A stretch of DNA of 64,000 nt from JANQFV01 sp964468185 (GTDB taxonomy: Bacteria > Planctomycetota > Phycisphaerae > UBA1845 > Fen-1342), in assembly GCA_964468185.1 (NCBI GenBank), contig CAYXTR010000013.1, positions 62,001 to 126,000 on the forward strand, read 5' to 3'. Position numbers and translations under genes: made by a program. How positions within the stretch are numbered: position 1 is the first letter of the stretch; every line of letters begins with the position of its first letter. This document shows, in pieces, positions 46,314 through 55,052 of the stretch. The notes under the pieces were generated by a model, which saw only the letters and a program-made list of their open reading frames with translations, was not told the DNA's origin and ran no database searches.

Positions 46314-46773
46314 TGGACATAACAGAAGACGGGATCGAATGAGGGTATTCATCCAGTCATTTTCGTAATCATCTTAGCCTCGTATTCTACGGATTGATTC
46401 AACCCTCGTTCTTTGCCTTTCCACGTTCGTTCCCGCCACGTTAGTCGAGCCATTGTTGAGTGCGCTGTAGTTGCGCCCTCGGCGGGTTGCGGCTACGTAA
46501 TCTTCTCATGTTGAAACTGCTGTGTTACCCCGTCGATGCGCGGGCAGCCGACTCCCATACGGCTGTGCGGTCGGCAGATCGCGTTGATCGCCGCTTCCGT
46601 AGCGCGTCTGAACGGTCGGTCAGGCATGGTCGCACTTGCGTTGAGTGCGATCACCGGTTCAGATCGGAGACCATGCCATATTAACGTAACGTAAGTTGCC
46701 GGTTTGGCCGGTGGCCTTGCAAGACCGACTGATCGGGAACTGGACTTATGGGAGACGTCGCAGGAGGTTTTCG
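46314..46773 (+). ncRNA. Long structured leader or independent RNA upstream of the prepilin-like gene
   Basis: This 550-base gap has no supported ORF. Downstream of the promoter it folds locally. GGCATGGT (46623-46630) pairs with ACCATGCC (46670-46677), enclosing a hairpin CGCACT/AGTGCG (46631-46649) and a possible CCG/CGG arm. Upstream, CAGCCG/CGGCTG (46545-46565) and GCCGAC/GTCGGC (46547-46575) share bases and cannot form together, a switch-like arrangement. Riboswitch function is only a possibility; a long plain leader is the alternative. Confidence 0.4.
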
Positions 46774-47706
46774 GTGAAACGTAGAAAAGGTTTTACGCTG
46801 ATTGAACTTTTGGTTGTGGTGGCGATCATCGCGCTGTTGATCTCCATCCTGCTGCCCAGTTTGGCGCGCGCACGTGAAATCACCAAACGCGCCGTCTGTG
46901 CCTCGAACATTCGCGGCATCGGCCAGGGCCTCAAGGTCTACTCGAACGACAACTACGACTGGTACCCCGTGGCCCCGTACGAGCGTGGCGACAGTGGCAG
47001 TGGCGACCCCAATGCCATGGCAGTCGACTTCGTCGGCATGATGGGCATGCTCCACACGACTGAACTCACGTCGGACAACGACACCGCTGTGCACCCCAGC
47101 CGCTCACTCTTCATGTTGGTGATCGAGGGTACCTGCACGGTGAAGCAGTTCATCTGCCCCAGTTCGGGTGATTCCGAGGACGACCTGCGGAACATCCAGG
47201 GCAACAACGAAGTGGCCGCCCAGCCGGGCCGTAACCGGTTCGATTTCAAAGGATACCCGTATGTGAGTTACGGTTATCAGCTGCCGTTCGGCCCCAAGGG
47301 GCGCCCGAACGAGAACCTCGACACGCGTATGGCCATCATGGCCGATAAGGGCCCCTTCTTTGACGCGGATTCCGCTAACGACGAAGGCGTAGTACCGGAC
47401 CAATATGCTATGAACCTCAACGACACTGTCAGCTTGCCCGGCATTAATGGTGCCACTGAGATTCTCCAGGCTGACAACGATGAGTGGTCGGACTACAACA
47501 GCCGCAACCACGCTGGCGAGGGGCAGAACGTGCTCTTCCAGGATGGCCACGCTGAGTTCGTCAAGAAGCCTATCGTGGGTGCCCACTACGACAACATCTA
47601 CACCTACCAGGATGAAGATGGTACGCTCGAAGGAACGATGCTCGGCAACCGACCCGAGGATCAGAGCGGCCCCATGCGGAACACCGACTCGGTCATGGTC
47701 CCGTAA
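46774..47706 (+). CDS. Prepilin-type (pseudopilin) protein with planctomycete H-x9-DG-like C-terminus
   Basis: A 310-residue protein. Start at GTG 46774, with GGAGG 8 bases upstream. The N-terminus VKRRKGFTLIELLVVVAIIA is a type IV prepilin signal: basic leader, cleavage before Phe and Glu at +5. A long helix continues (LLISILLPSLARAREITKRA). The globular part includes NRFDFKGYPYVSYGYQLPFG, and the C-terminus SRNHAGEGQNVLFQDGHAEF is the H-x9-DG type motif of planctomycete DUF1559-like pseudopilins, which occur in many copies per genome. The structural role is unknown. Confidence 0.9.
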   Translation: MKRRKGFTLIELLVVVAIIALLISILLPSLARAREITKRAVCASNIRGIGQGLKVYSNDNYDWYPVAPYERGDSGSGDPNAMAVDFVGMMGMLHTTELTSDNDTAVHPSRSLFMLVIEGTCTVKQFICPSSGDSEDDLRNIQGNNEVAAQPGRNRFDFKGYPYVSYGYQLPFGPKGRPNENLDTRMAIMADKGPFFDADSANDEGVVPDQYAMNLNDTVSLPGINGATEILQADNDEWSDYNSRNHAGEGQNVLFQDGHAEFVKKPIVGAHYDNIYTYQDEDGTLEGTMLGNRPEDQSGPMRNTDSVMVP

Positions 47707-47741
47707 TCATCGACCGGTGACCTGACGCGGAGCAATCAATC

Positions 47742-47785
47742 AGGCGGCTCGGCTGCGTGAGCAGCGCGGGCCGCCTGCTCTTATA
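47742..47785 (+). terminator. Probable Rho-independent terminator after the prepilin-like gene
   Basis: AGGCGGC (47742-47748) pairs with GCCGCCT (47770-47776), with an inner GGCTGC/GCAGC-type stem and GTGA loop. GCTCTTAT follows. Placed 36 bases after the stop codon. Confidence 0.6.
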
Positions 47786-47888
47786 ACGTCTCGCAGGTTC
47801 ATGTCCCCAACCCTGGAGGGGGTGGTCCGACTGGTCGTGTCAAGCGACAGCCACCCCTAATACGCGCCCCGCATCCTCACAAAATCGG

Positions 47889-47916
47889 TTGTAACTGTCG
47901 CCGCCGGTGGTACGAT
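47889..47916 (+). promoter_or_regulatory. rpsA promoter candidate
   Basis: TTGTAA (47889-47894), 16-base spacer, TACGAT (47911-47916) with TGn extension (TGGTACGAT). Leader about 35 bases to the GTG start. Confidence 0.55.
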
Positions 47917-47957
47917 GAATCATTCCTGAACTTGGGGCCCTTGTTTACGGTGAAGCC

Positions 47958-49421
47958 GTGTCAACTGACCCGTCCGAACACGATCAGTCGCAATTGAATC
48001 CCGACGTCGACGATCCCATGCAGGGATTCTCGGCCGACGACCTCGAAAAACACCTTGCCGCCGCCGCGCCATCTGAGCCGGTAGCCGACGAATCCGGCCG
48101 CATCGACGCCCGGATCATCCGCATCGATGGACCTGACGTCTTCGTCGATATCGGCAGCAAGAGCGAGGGCGTCCTGCCCCTGGACGAATTCGAGCCGGAC
48201 GAACCACCCACAGTCGGGCAAACGCTGCAAGTCGTCCCGCACGGCTTCGACCGCGATTCCGGCCTCATGCGCCTTTCCCTTCGCGAGGCCAAAGTCCAGG
48301 CCGACCTGCAGTCGCTACGCGTCGGCGATATCGTCAAGGGACGCGTCACTGGCAGCAATATCGGCGGCCTTGAGCTCCGCGTACACGGTCTGCGTGGCTT
48401 CATGCCCATGAGCCAGGTCGACCTCGTACGCCACGAAGACTTCGCGCCCTTCATCGGCCGCTGGCTCGAAGCCGAGGTCACTGAAATCGATCGCCGCGGC
48501 AAAAAGGTCGTGCTGAGCCGGCGGCGCGTGCTTGAGAAACAACGCGAGGAAGAACGCGAGCAACTTCGCTTCCAACTCCAGGAAGGGCAGGTCCGCAAAG
48601 GCGTGGTGCGCCGCCTGGCACCTTTCGGCGCCTTCGTCGACCTCGGCGGCATCGACGGCCTGCTCCATGTCAGTGACATGAGCTACAGCCGCGTGAACGA
48701 CCCGAAGGAAATGCTCAAGGAAGGCGATGAACTCGAGGTGAAAATCCTCAAAGTCGACCTCGTCAAAGACCGCATCTCCCTGGGTCTGAAACAACTTGCC
48801 ACCGACCCCTGGTCGCTGGTCGACAGCAAGTTTCACGCCGGCGATACGATCACCGGCAAGGTCACGCGGCTGATGGATTTCGGCGCCTTCGTGGAAATCG
48901 AGGCCGGCGTCGAGGGCTTGATTCCGGTTAGCGAACTGAGCTGGACGCAGCGGGTCCATCACCCGAAAGATGTGGTGGCTGCCGGCGATAGCGTTCGCGT
49001 CAAAATCCTCGACGTCAATGCAGAAAAGCGTCGCGTCAGTCTCAGCCTCAAGGCGCTGGCCGACGACCCTTGGCACAATATCGAGGAACGCTATCACCAG
49101 GACGCCGTCGTCAGCGGCGCCGTGACGCGCATCATGGACTATGGTGCATTCATTCAGCTTGAGGAAGGCGTCGAGGGTCTCGTCCACATCTCGCAGCTAT
49201 CCGATAAGCACGTCCGCGCCGTCGGCGACGTCGTCGAAACGGGCCAGGTGGTCCAGGTCCGCGTGCTCTCCGTCGATCCGGACCAGCGTCGCATCTCACT
49301 CTCGATCAAAGCCGCAATCGAGCAAGAGGCCCAGCCCGAACTGCCCGAGGCCACCGGAACCGAGGAGCAAAAGTCCGCCAGGAAACGCAAACGCCCCCTC
49401 CGCGGCGGCCTGAGCTGGTAA
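47958..49421 (+). CDS. rpsA: 30S ribosomal protein S1 (five S1 domains)
   Basis: A 487-residue RNA-binding protein that helps mRNA bind the 30S subunit. Five S1 (OB-fold) domains are visible: residues ~50-115 (FVDIGSKSEGVLPLDEF), ~122-190 (LRVHGLRGFMPMSQVDL), ~208-278 (APFGAFVDLGGIDGLLHVSD), ~293-365 (MDFGAFVEIEAGVEGLIPVS) and ~380-452 (MDYGAFIQLEEGVEGLVHIS). E. coli S1 has six. The N-terminal ~45 residues are acidic and variable. The basic C-terminal tail (SARKRKRPLRGG) is unusual. Monocistronic. Confidence 0.94.
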   Translation: MSTDPSEHDQSQLNPDVDDPMQGFSADDLEKHLAAAAPSEPVADESGRIDARIIRIDGPDVFVDIGSKSEGVLPLDEFEPDEPPTVGQTLQVVPHGFDRDSGLMRLSLREAKVQADLQSLRVGDIVKGRVTGSNIGGLELRVHGLRGFMPMSQVDLVRHEDFAPFIGRWLEAEVTEIDRRGKKVVLSRRRVLEKQREEEREQLRFQLQEGQVRKGVVRRLAPFGAFVDLGGIDGLLHVSDMSYSRVNDPKEMLKEGDELEVKILKVDLVKDRISLGLKQLATDPWSLVDSKFHAGDTITGKVTRLMDFGAFVEIEAGVEGLIPVSELSWTQRVHHPKDVVAAGDSVRVKILDVNAEKRRVSLSLKALADDPWHNIEERYHQDAVVSGAVTRIMDYGAFIQLEEGVEGLVHISQLSDKHVRAVGDVVETGQVVQVRVLSVDPDQRRISLSIKAAIEQEAQPELPEATGTEEQKSARKRKRPLRGGLSW

Positions 49422-49492
49422 ATCCCCCGCCGCCCCACGCACTGCTGCGTGCCGCTTGTGATGGACGACACCCCAGACACTTCCAGTCTGTT

Positions 49493-50209
49493 TCAAGAAC
49501 CCAGCCTTGATCTCTTGTTCTCTCCGTCTCTCGCTTTGGCTCGCCGCACCGCCACCCCCGGCATAACCGGCCCCTCCAAGCTGCGCCACAAATACCAGGT
49601 CGCGTAAGTACGATAGGGGCGCCACGGCTCCGCCAGCGCTGCCAACTCATCCCGTGCCGGCGATTCCGCCTCACCGAGCAACTGGGCCACCCCTTTTCGC
49701 AAACCCAGATCATCGATCGGCCATACGTCCGGCCGCTCGAGACAGAAGATCAAGAGCATCTCCGCCGTCCAGCGCCCCACCCCCTTGATCTCCGTCGTCG
49801 CTGCTACCACGTCTTCGTCACGCATCGCATGCAGTTTGTGCCGCGTCAGGCGGCGCGATGCAAATGCTGCCGCAACATTGCGCACGTATTCCACCTTCTG
49901 ACGCGACAATCCAGCCGCGCGCATCGCGCTTGACTCCAAATCGAGCACTGCCCGCGGCGTTAACCGATTGTGCCGGCACAGCGTTCGCAGCCGGTGATAA
50001 ATCGCGGCCGCCGCTGTCATCGACACCTGCTGCTGCACGATAGATCCGACCAGTGCAATGAAGGGATCCGCGGTGATAGTAGGGCGGTGCGGCCCAATCT
50101 CCTCGATCAGCGAAACAAACCGCGCATCCGCGCGCCGTAGGTGCCGTATTGCACGGAGCGCCCGCTGCTCGCGTGCCGCCGAGTTGTGCTTGTCACGGAT
50201 GGTCCACAT
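49493..50209 (-). CDS. DNA-3-methyladenine glycosylase (AlkA-like, HhH-GPD)
   Basis: A 238-residue DNA repair enzyme that removes alkylated bases. PFIALVGSIVQQQVSMTAAA is the N-terminal signature, and EIKGVGRWTAEMLLIFCLER is the helix-hairpin-helix. DVWPIDDLGLRKGVAQLLG carries the catalytic Asp (second D, equivalent to AlkA Asp238). WRPYRTYATWYLWRSLE ends the domain. The start at 50209 overlaps the end of the upstream gene by 17 bases; a TTG at 50236 is the alternative. Confidence 0.92.
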   Translation of the reverse strand: MWTIRDKHNSAAREQRALRAIRHLRRADARFVSLIEEIGPHRPTITADPFIALVGSIVQQQVSMTAAAAIYHRLRTLCRHNRLTPRAVLDLESSAMRAAGLSRQKVEYVRNVAAAFASRRLTRHKLHAMRDEDVVAATTEIKGVGRWTAEMLLIFCLERPDVWPIDDLGLRKGVAQLLGEAESPARDELAALAEPWRPYRTYATWYLWRSLEGPVMPGVAVRRAKARDGENKRSRLGS

Positions 50210-52007
50210 GTCCTCGTGACTCAACTCCTTCGTCAACTCCGCGCTCCGTCTTCCGCAGCCCGGCCGACGGTTCCACCAGGATCATCAGTGCCATACGGTG
50301 TGGTGCACGCCGCGCCGCATACCATTCCGACCACGACCCGCGCATCGTCCGCTCCCTCTTGAATCCCAGCGTCGCCCACCAGTCGGCCGGGACACCACCT
50401 GCAAAGAGCTCCAGCACCCGCGCAATCGGCGCCGCACCCGTTGGCCCTTCCCCAGCCGCGCGCATCAGCAACCATGACGTCAACGCACCGGCCTCGGCGT
50501 AAAACCCTTCGACATTCTTCGGCAGCTTGGCGACGGCCAGCAAGGCCTGCGGGTCCGGCGGCTGCCGATCCAGCAAACGCCGATACATGAGCTTTCTTGC
50601 CGGCGGTTCAGCCTGCAGAGCGATCCCTTCTTCCACCGCCAACGGCGGTAGTTTCTCACGCGCCGCACCGCGCACGAGATGTGTCAGCTCGTGCGGCAAC
50701 GTACTGCTCAGCAACCACGGATCTCCCTGAAACACATCCAGCCGCCGCTGCAGAACGCGTTCGCCCTGCGTGCGCACGTTGCTCACCGCATAGGTAATCC
50801 CGCCGGTGCCCGTCGCGGTGTGCAACGCCTCCTGCGTCGCATGTACCCGTAGTTCACATCGTGCGGACCAATCACTCGATCCGGCTGCACCGAGCCAGTT
50901 GCGAATACCGTCGTAGTGAAACTCCGCCCCGGCCGCCACGCGCTGCGCCACCTGGTCATTCCGCGCATACACGTCGAAGTGCTCAGTTTGCCGATGCTTC
51001 CAGGTTTCCGGCAGCGCGATGGACCAGAACCCGTTACGCCGCTCGGTTGGAGTTTGCTCGTAAATCGCCCGCGCCTGTGCAATTGCCCGCTCACGCCACC
51101 GGGCCAGGATTGCCTGGCGACGATCTACCGGCGACAAGGCCCAGCGCTCTCCCAGGGCTTCCGCATAAGTCCGGCCCGCGTCCAGGTACTTCCCCGCACG
51201 CTCCGCAAGCATCCCGCCCACAATCTGACCGATGATCGGTTCCCGAGTTCGCTCCAGCACGTCTATGGCCCGCGCCAACAGCCGACCCGCGGCGTTCGGA
51301 TCCGCTTCTTCGGAGAAACCTCCTTCAGACAGCGCCAGTGCCAGCGAAATCGCCCAGCGGGAGTGCACAGCGGATGAGGCGTCGGGCCGCTCGCTCAAGA
51401 CCTTCTCATACAAGGCAAAAGCCTCGTTGAAGTTCCGCGCCAGGTAGTGATCGTCCGCTGCCCCAGCCAACGCCGCCAACCGTCGCCGCTTGAGCTGATC
51501 AGCCAGTTCCGGCCGCAATGCCGCCAACGCATCCAACCGCTCGATAGCCGCATCGAACAGTTCGAGTTTCAGCAATAGGTCAGTCTCTTCAAGATGCTCC
51601 GACGAACGCTCTCGCGCCCTTTCGATCTCCCGCTGCATGCGTCGCGCCGCTTCGTGTTGCGGATCGATTGCCAGAATCGCCTCCACGGCCGTCAGCACAT
51701 CCTCAAAGCGGCGCTCCGCCAGCCAGGTGCGGGCCAGGGAATGGTGCAGGTCGATGTACTCGTTTCGTACGGCCTCATTATCCGGATCTTCCCGCAACGC
51801 CTGCTGGGCCTGCCGCAGCGCCCTCGCCGTCTCACCTCGCTCGACGAGGCGCGTAAGTGTCTCGCGCAGCGGCGTGCCATCTGCCCCTCCGCCCGGCCGT
51901 GCCATGGAAACCGCCGAGGTCGTCAGCACGATCACGCGCGCCAGCGTCTTGAGCCGGCGTCGACTGACTCTAAAATATGCGGATTCGGATCTCGACGGTG
52001 CGATCAT
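50193..52007 (-). CDS. TPR protein with HELTH zinc-peptidase-like domain, exported
   Basis: A 604-residue protein. The N-terminus SRRRLKTLARVIVLTTSAVS is probably a signal or anchor. Residues ~45-310 hold TPR-like helices (ALRQAQQALREDPDNEAVRN, VLTAVEAILAIDPQHEAARR, FNEAFALYEKVLSERPDASS). Residues ~330-570 form a gluzincin-like domain: SSTLPHELTHLVRGAAREKL has HExxH, and LAVEEGIALQAE supplies the downstream Glu, as in peptidase_MA/DUF1570-like proteins. It probably acts on envelope proteins; the substrate is unknown. It overlaps the AlkA-like gene and is divergent from the PIN-TRAM gene. Confidence 0.8.
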   Translation of the reverse strand: MIAPSRSESAYFRVSRRRLKTLARVIVLTTSAVSMARPGGGADGTPLRETLTRLVERGETARALRQAQQALREDPDNEAVRNEYIDLHHSLARTWLAERRFEDVLTAVEAILAIDPQHEAARRMQREIERARERSSEHLEETDLLLKLELFDAAIERLDALAALRPELADQLKRRRLAALAGAADDHYLARNFNEAFALYEKVLSERPDASSAVHSRWAISLALALSEGGFSEEADPNAAGRLLARAIDVLERTREPIIGQIVGGMLAERAGKYLDAGRTYAEALGERWALSPVDRRQAILARWRERAIAQARAIYEQTPTERRNGFWSIALPETWKHRQTEHFDVYARNDQVAQRVAAGAEFHYDGIRNWLGAAGSSDWSARCELRVHATQEALHTATGTGGITYAVSNVRTQGERVLQRRLDVFQGDPWLLSSTLPHELTHLVRGAAREKLPPLAVEEGIALQAEPPARKLMYRRLLDRQPPDPQALLAVAKLPKNVEGFYAEAGALTSWLLMRAAGEGPTGAAPIARVLELFAGGVPADWWATLGFKRERTMRGSWSEWYAARRAPHRMALMILVEPSAGLRKTERGVDEGVESRGHVDHP

Positions 52008-52105
52008 TGGGGATTCCGCATTGTCGCATTCATAATGGTCACCTGTACAACACGGGCGACCGCGCTGATTATACGTCCGTCAATCAATACGAGAGGATCA
52101 TCATC

Positions 52106-53164
52106 ATGGTTATCTGGGTCTTACGGGGCTTATTCTTCATCCTGATCTGTGCTGTCGCCGTCCTGGGAGCCGGCCGTAGCGAAGCCCTCGCCAACGAAGC
52201 CACTACCTGGGTCATTGCCACCCTCGGTGTCGCCGTGATCTTCGTCGCCATCGAGACGCTCCTGCCACGCAAGTCACTCGCCGCCTTGTCCGGTGCCTTC
52301 CTCGGTCTGGTCGTGGGCATGGTCTTCGCCTACGGCTTTGGCCTCATCGTCGACCTCATGGTCGAGGTCTATTTCCGCGGCCTCGAAGGTGAGCCGCTCG
52401 TCGGTGCCATCAAACTCATGATTGGCGTCACCTGCTGCTACCTCACGATCAGCTTCATCCTCCAGACCAAGGACGACGTTCGCTTCGTCATCCCCTACGT
52501 CGAATTCGCCAAGCAGTCCCGCGGTGCCCGACCCATGATCCTCGACACGTCGGTGATCATCGATGGCCGCATCGCCGACATTTGCGACACACGCATCATC
52601 GATTCCCCGCTCTTCATCCCCCGCTTCGTCCTCCAGGAGCTCCAGGCCATCGCCGACAGCTCCGACAAACTCAAACGCAACCGGGGTCGCCGCGGCCTCG
52701 ACATGCTCAACAAGCTCCAGACCAATGAGAAGGTCGAGATCCGCATCGCCGACACCCGCCTTCCCAGCGTCGAGGAAGGCGGCGACGTCGACCAGAAACT
52801 CGTCGCCCTCGCCAAAAAGGTCGACGGCCGCGTCGTCACCAACGACTACAACCTCAACAAGATCGCCCAGATCCGGGGCGTCGATGTCATCAACATCAAC
52901 GACCTCGCCAACGCCCTCAAGCCCGTCGTCATGCCCGGCGAGAACATGACAGTGAAGATCATCAAGCCCGGCGAGGAAGTGGGGCAGGGCGTCGGCTACC
53001 TCGAGGACGGCACCATGGTCGTCGCCGAGAATAGCCGCGACAAAATCAACGAAGAGGTCACCCTCGTCATCACCAGCGTCCTGCAAACCTCCGCCGGACG
53101 CATGATTTTCGGACGGCCCGAGGGCATGCCGCCCGGCCCCCGCCGTCCGCGATCACGCGGATAA
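52106..53164 (+). CDS. Membrane PIN-TRAM domain protein (YacL-like)
   Basis: A 352-residue protein. The start at 52106 has GAGAGGA upstream. The N-terminal third has four membrane helices (MVIWVLRGLFFILICAVAVL onward). The PIN nuclease domain follows: MILDTSVIIDGRIADICDTR, FIPRFVLQELQAIADSSD, DVDQKLVALAKKVDGRVVTN, DYNLNKIAQIRGVDVININD, with the conserved acidic residues. A C-terminal TRAM domain (PGENMTVKIIKPGEEVGQGV, GYLEDGTMVVAE) may bind RNA. The family is widespread; its role, perhaps RNA turnover at the membrane, is not established. Confidence 0.93.
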   Translation: MVIWVLRGLFFILICAVAVLGAGRSEALANEATTWVIATLGVAVIFVAIETLLPRKSLAALSGAFLGLVVGMVFAYGFGLIVDLMVEVYFRGLEGEPLVGAIKLMIGVTCCYLTISFILQTKDDVRFVIPYVEFAKQSRGARPMILDTSVIIDGRIADICDTRIIDSPLFIPRFVLQELQAIADSSDKLKRNRGRRGLDMLNKLQTNEKVEIRIADTRLPSVEEGGDVDQKLVALAKKVDGRVVTNDYNLNKIAQIRGVDVININDLANALKPVVMPGENMTVKIIKPGEEVGQGVGYLEDGTMVVAENSRDKINEEVTLVITSVLQTSAGRMIFGRPEGMPPGPRRPRSRG

Positions 53165-53356
53165 TCGGACCTCACTAATTCCCTGAATACCGCCGCCGAT
53201 TCGGTCGATGGCCACGATAACGGTCTGCAACGACGCCAGTCGCAACCGTGCAGCCCAGATCCACGGGATGCCGGACAATCCGGCATGCCTACAATCCCGG
53301 GTGGCGGATACCCCGTCGTCCGTGACGGTTCGTTTGGTTCGGCCGAGAGGTGCCGC

Positions 53357-53890
53357 ATGACGCCTAAGCCCGGCGGGCACGATCCACTACGCCAGTTGTT
53401 TGACGGCCTCGTGGAGCATGTCTTCCTCGTTGAGATGGGCCTGTGCGATCCCGGCGTCACCGCTTACCTGGCCCGTCTTCTGGCCGAGTTCGTCCACATC
53501 GACCACATCTACCGCCTCCAAACCGTTGATCGTGAAGCCATCCGCGAAATCTCGCGCATGGAGGCCCTCGCCGATTTGGGGCCCGACGTCACCGATACCG
53601 AACGCAAGCGGCTGATCAACAAGTACATCGGCGACTTCACGTTGTTCTGGACCGGTGTCTATCCGGAACATCTCCGTGCCCGCCACCAGGGCGGCGTGGA
53701 CCGCCTGCGCGAGTATCTCCTCCAGGGAAAACGCTCCTACGGCATCGCCTGCGACCTCACTCGCGTGAACGATGCCCCACCCGCCGACGTCCTCCAGCAA
53801 CTCAGCGAGCAATTCGAGTACTGCGTCCACGGCCTGCACCTCGTCCGCGAGGAATGGGAACGCCTCAGCGAAGGCCCCGGCTGCAACTGA
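53357..53890 (+). CDS. Hypothetical all-helical cytoplasmic protein
   Basis: A 177-residue protein. The start at 53357 has GAGAGG upstream. It is predicted to be almost all helical (DPLRQLFDGLVEHVFLVEMG, AYLARLLAEFVHIDHIYRLQ, ERKRLINKYIGDFTLFWTGV). No signal or membrane segment. I recognise no family. It stands between the PIN-TRAM gene and the mraZ promoter and has codon use like its neighbours. Confidence 0.75.
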   Translation: MTPKPGGHDPLRQLFDGLVEHVFLVEMGLCDPGVTAYLARLLAEFVHIDHIYRLQTVDREAIREISRMEALADLGPDVTDTERKRLINKYIGDFTLFWTGVYPEHLRARHQGGVDRLREYLLQGKRSYGIACDLTRVNDAPPADVLQQLSEQFEYCVHGLHLVREEWERLSEGPGCN

Positions 53891-54136
53891 CCCGGGGGCG
53901 GCGCTACGGGAGGTGACGATCCGCAACGCACTCTCGCGCTTGGCGGGAAGTACTCTGCGCACTCGCTCGCGGAGAGATTTTTATCAGACGGACAACGAAG
54001 GACTCGCGCGACTCCGGGCACTACCGATGGTGTTTGGACCAATTCGTGCCACATTCGCTTGCGGCTCCATCCACCGGATGATCTGCAGCCGCAGTAACGA
54101 AACCGCTCCGTCGGTCCGAAAATCAGCAAATCCAGG

Positions 54137-54165
54137 TTGCATGATGTGGGTCTCGGTGGTATTCT
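54137..54165 (+). promoter_or_regulatory. dcw cluster (mraZ) promoter
   Basis: TTGCAT (54137-54142), 17-base spacer, TATTCT (54160-54165) with TGn extension (TGGTATTCT). Predicted start about 54172; leader about 48 bases to the mraZ ATG. Confidence 0.6.
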
Positions 54166-54187
54166 TTCCCTAACTGGATTAGTCAAG

Positions 54188-54210
54188 TGGCGGTCAGTGG
54201 GCCCATAGGG
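54188..54210 (+). promoter_or_regulatory. Candidate MraZ-binding repeats
   Basis: TGGC (54188), TGGG (54198) and AGGG (54207) resemble the TGGGN-type direct repeats (9-base period) bound by MraZ upstream of its own gene in other bacteria. Only the last two have exact 9-base spacing, so autoregulation here is tentative. Confidence 0.4.
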
Positions 54211-54219
54211 CGAAAATGA

Positions 54220-54717
54220 ATGTTCCTCGCCGGTACACACGAGCTTTCGATCGACAGCAAGAACCGCCTGTCGATCCCGTTTGCGATTCGCAGGAAGCTC
54301 AGCGAGGAACGCGACGGGCACTCGTTCTACGTCATGCCCGGTCGTCGCCGCGGAACCCTGGCCTTGTACCCGGAGAAGTACTACGAGCGGCTGCGGGCGA
54401 ATCTGCCCGACGACGATGCCCTGAGCGACGCGGCCTATGCCTATCGCCAGTTCGAGTATTCACAGAGTGCGCTGTTGGATCCCGACAGCCAGGGGCGCGT
54501 CCTGATCCCCGACCGCCTGCTCAAGCGAGCCGGCCTGGAAAGGGAGGCCGTCCTGATCGCGGTCCGCGACCACCTCGAACTCTGGCGACGCGACGACTTC
54601 GAACAATTCGAGTCCCAGATGTGGCCTGAGTATCCCGAGCAGCGCACCCGCGCCGTCGAAGAAATGAAACAACTCGCTCCCAGGGAAGCTGGCGGCGAAT
54701 CATCCGGCCCCGAATAG
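54220..54717 (+). CDS. mraZ: Transcriptional regulator MraZ
   Basis: A 165-residue DNA-binding protein that controls the dcw cluster in other bacteria. Start at 54220 gives the family N-terminus MFLAGTHELSIDSKNRLSIP; an ATG four bases earlier opens a shadow frame. Two SpoVT/AbrB-like repeats are present, with the DxKxR motif as DSKNRLSIP and the second as DPDSQGRVLIPDRLLKRAGL. A charged C-terminal extension follows. It is the first gene of the division/cell wall cluster, but a 335-base gap separates it from rsmH. Confidence 0.95.
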   Translation: MFLAGTHELSIDSKNRLSIPFAIRRKLSEERDGHSFYVMPGRRRGTLALYPEKYYERLRANLPDDDALSDAAYAYRQFEYSQSALLDPDSQGRVLIPDRLLKRAGLEREAVLIAVRDHLELWRRDDFEQFESQMWPEYPEQRTRAVEEMKQLAPREAGGESSGPE

Positions 54718-55052
54718 GCCGGTAACAGTACAACGCGGTTGGGTTACGCGAGGTAGGGTTGCGGCGGCGGAATCGCGGTCACCGTCGCAGCCCGGGCAAA
54801 CGTTGAACGTGCGGAGTTGGCCCCGCGGTGGGTAGCGGGGCCGGTCAGGCAAGGATGCCTTCCAGCTCCGCAGGGCAGTCGTGCGGGACTGTCCAGATCG
54901 GCCGCTTGCGAGCCAGGGACGGCCAGCGGCGGCCACGGTCTCACTGCAGGTCCGCAGCGAGTGGAAGTACTCTAGCGGACGGTGGGGTGACATGTCCAGC
55001 CGGTTTCGGCCCTCGCACCGGAGAATGTGATAGCTGCGCCTTTTAAGTCTGG
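54718..55052 (+). ncRNA. Candidate structured RNA between mraZ and rsmH
   Basis: A 335-base gap with dense potential helices. GGGTTGCGGCGG (54756-54767) pairs with CCGTCGCAGCCC (54782-54793) over 12 bp (two GU). A three-way junction spans 54811-54871: GCGGAG/CTCCGC closes GGCCCCGC/GCGGGGCC and AGGCA-agga-TGCCT. GGGCAGTC/GACTGTCC (54873-54894) and GTCCGC/GCGGAC (54950-54980, with inner GAGT/ACTC) follow. No ORF fits. RNase P and tmRNA core sequences are not seen. Actinobacteria have an unrelated mraW-leader motif at the same locus, so a cis-regulatory leader is one option. Confidence 0.45.

Larger units (their letters stand above)
53891..54219. other. Gap upstream of mraZ
   Basis: About 330 bases without a supported gene. 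The right part carries the mraZ promoter and repeat box described separately. Nothing recognisable is seen in 53891-54130. Confidence 0.5.

Noticed and set aside
54216..54629. ATG at 54216 as start of a different protein
   Set aside because: The frame from 54216 is Arg/Pro-rich and lacks family motifs; the frame from 54220 is a full MraZ.
54718..55052. RNase P RNA or tmRNA at the mraZ-rsmH gap
   Set aside because: The conserved GGAAAGUCCGG-type and ACAGAA-type cores of RNase P RNA, and the tRNA-like end of tmRNA, are not present.
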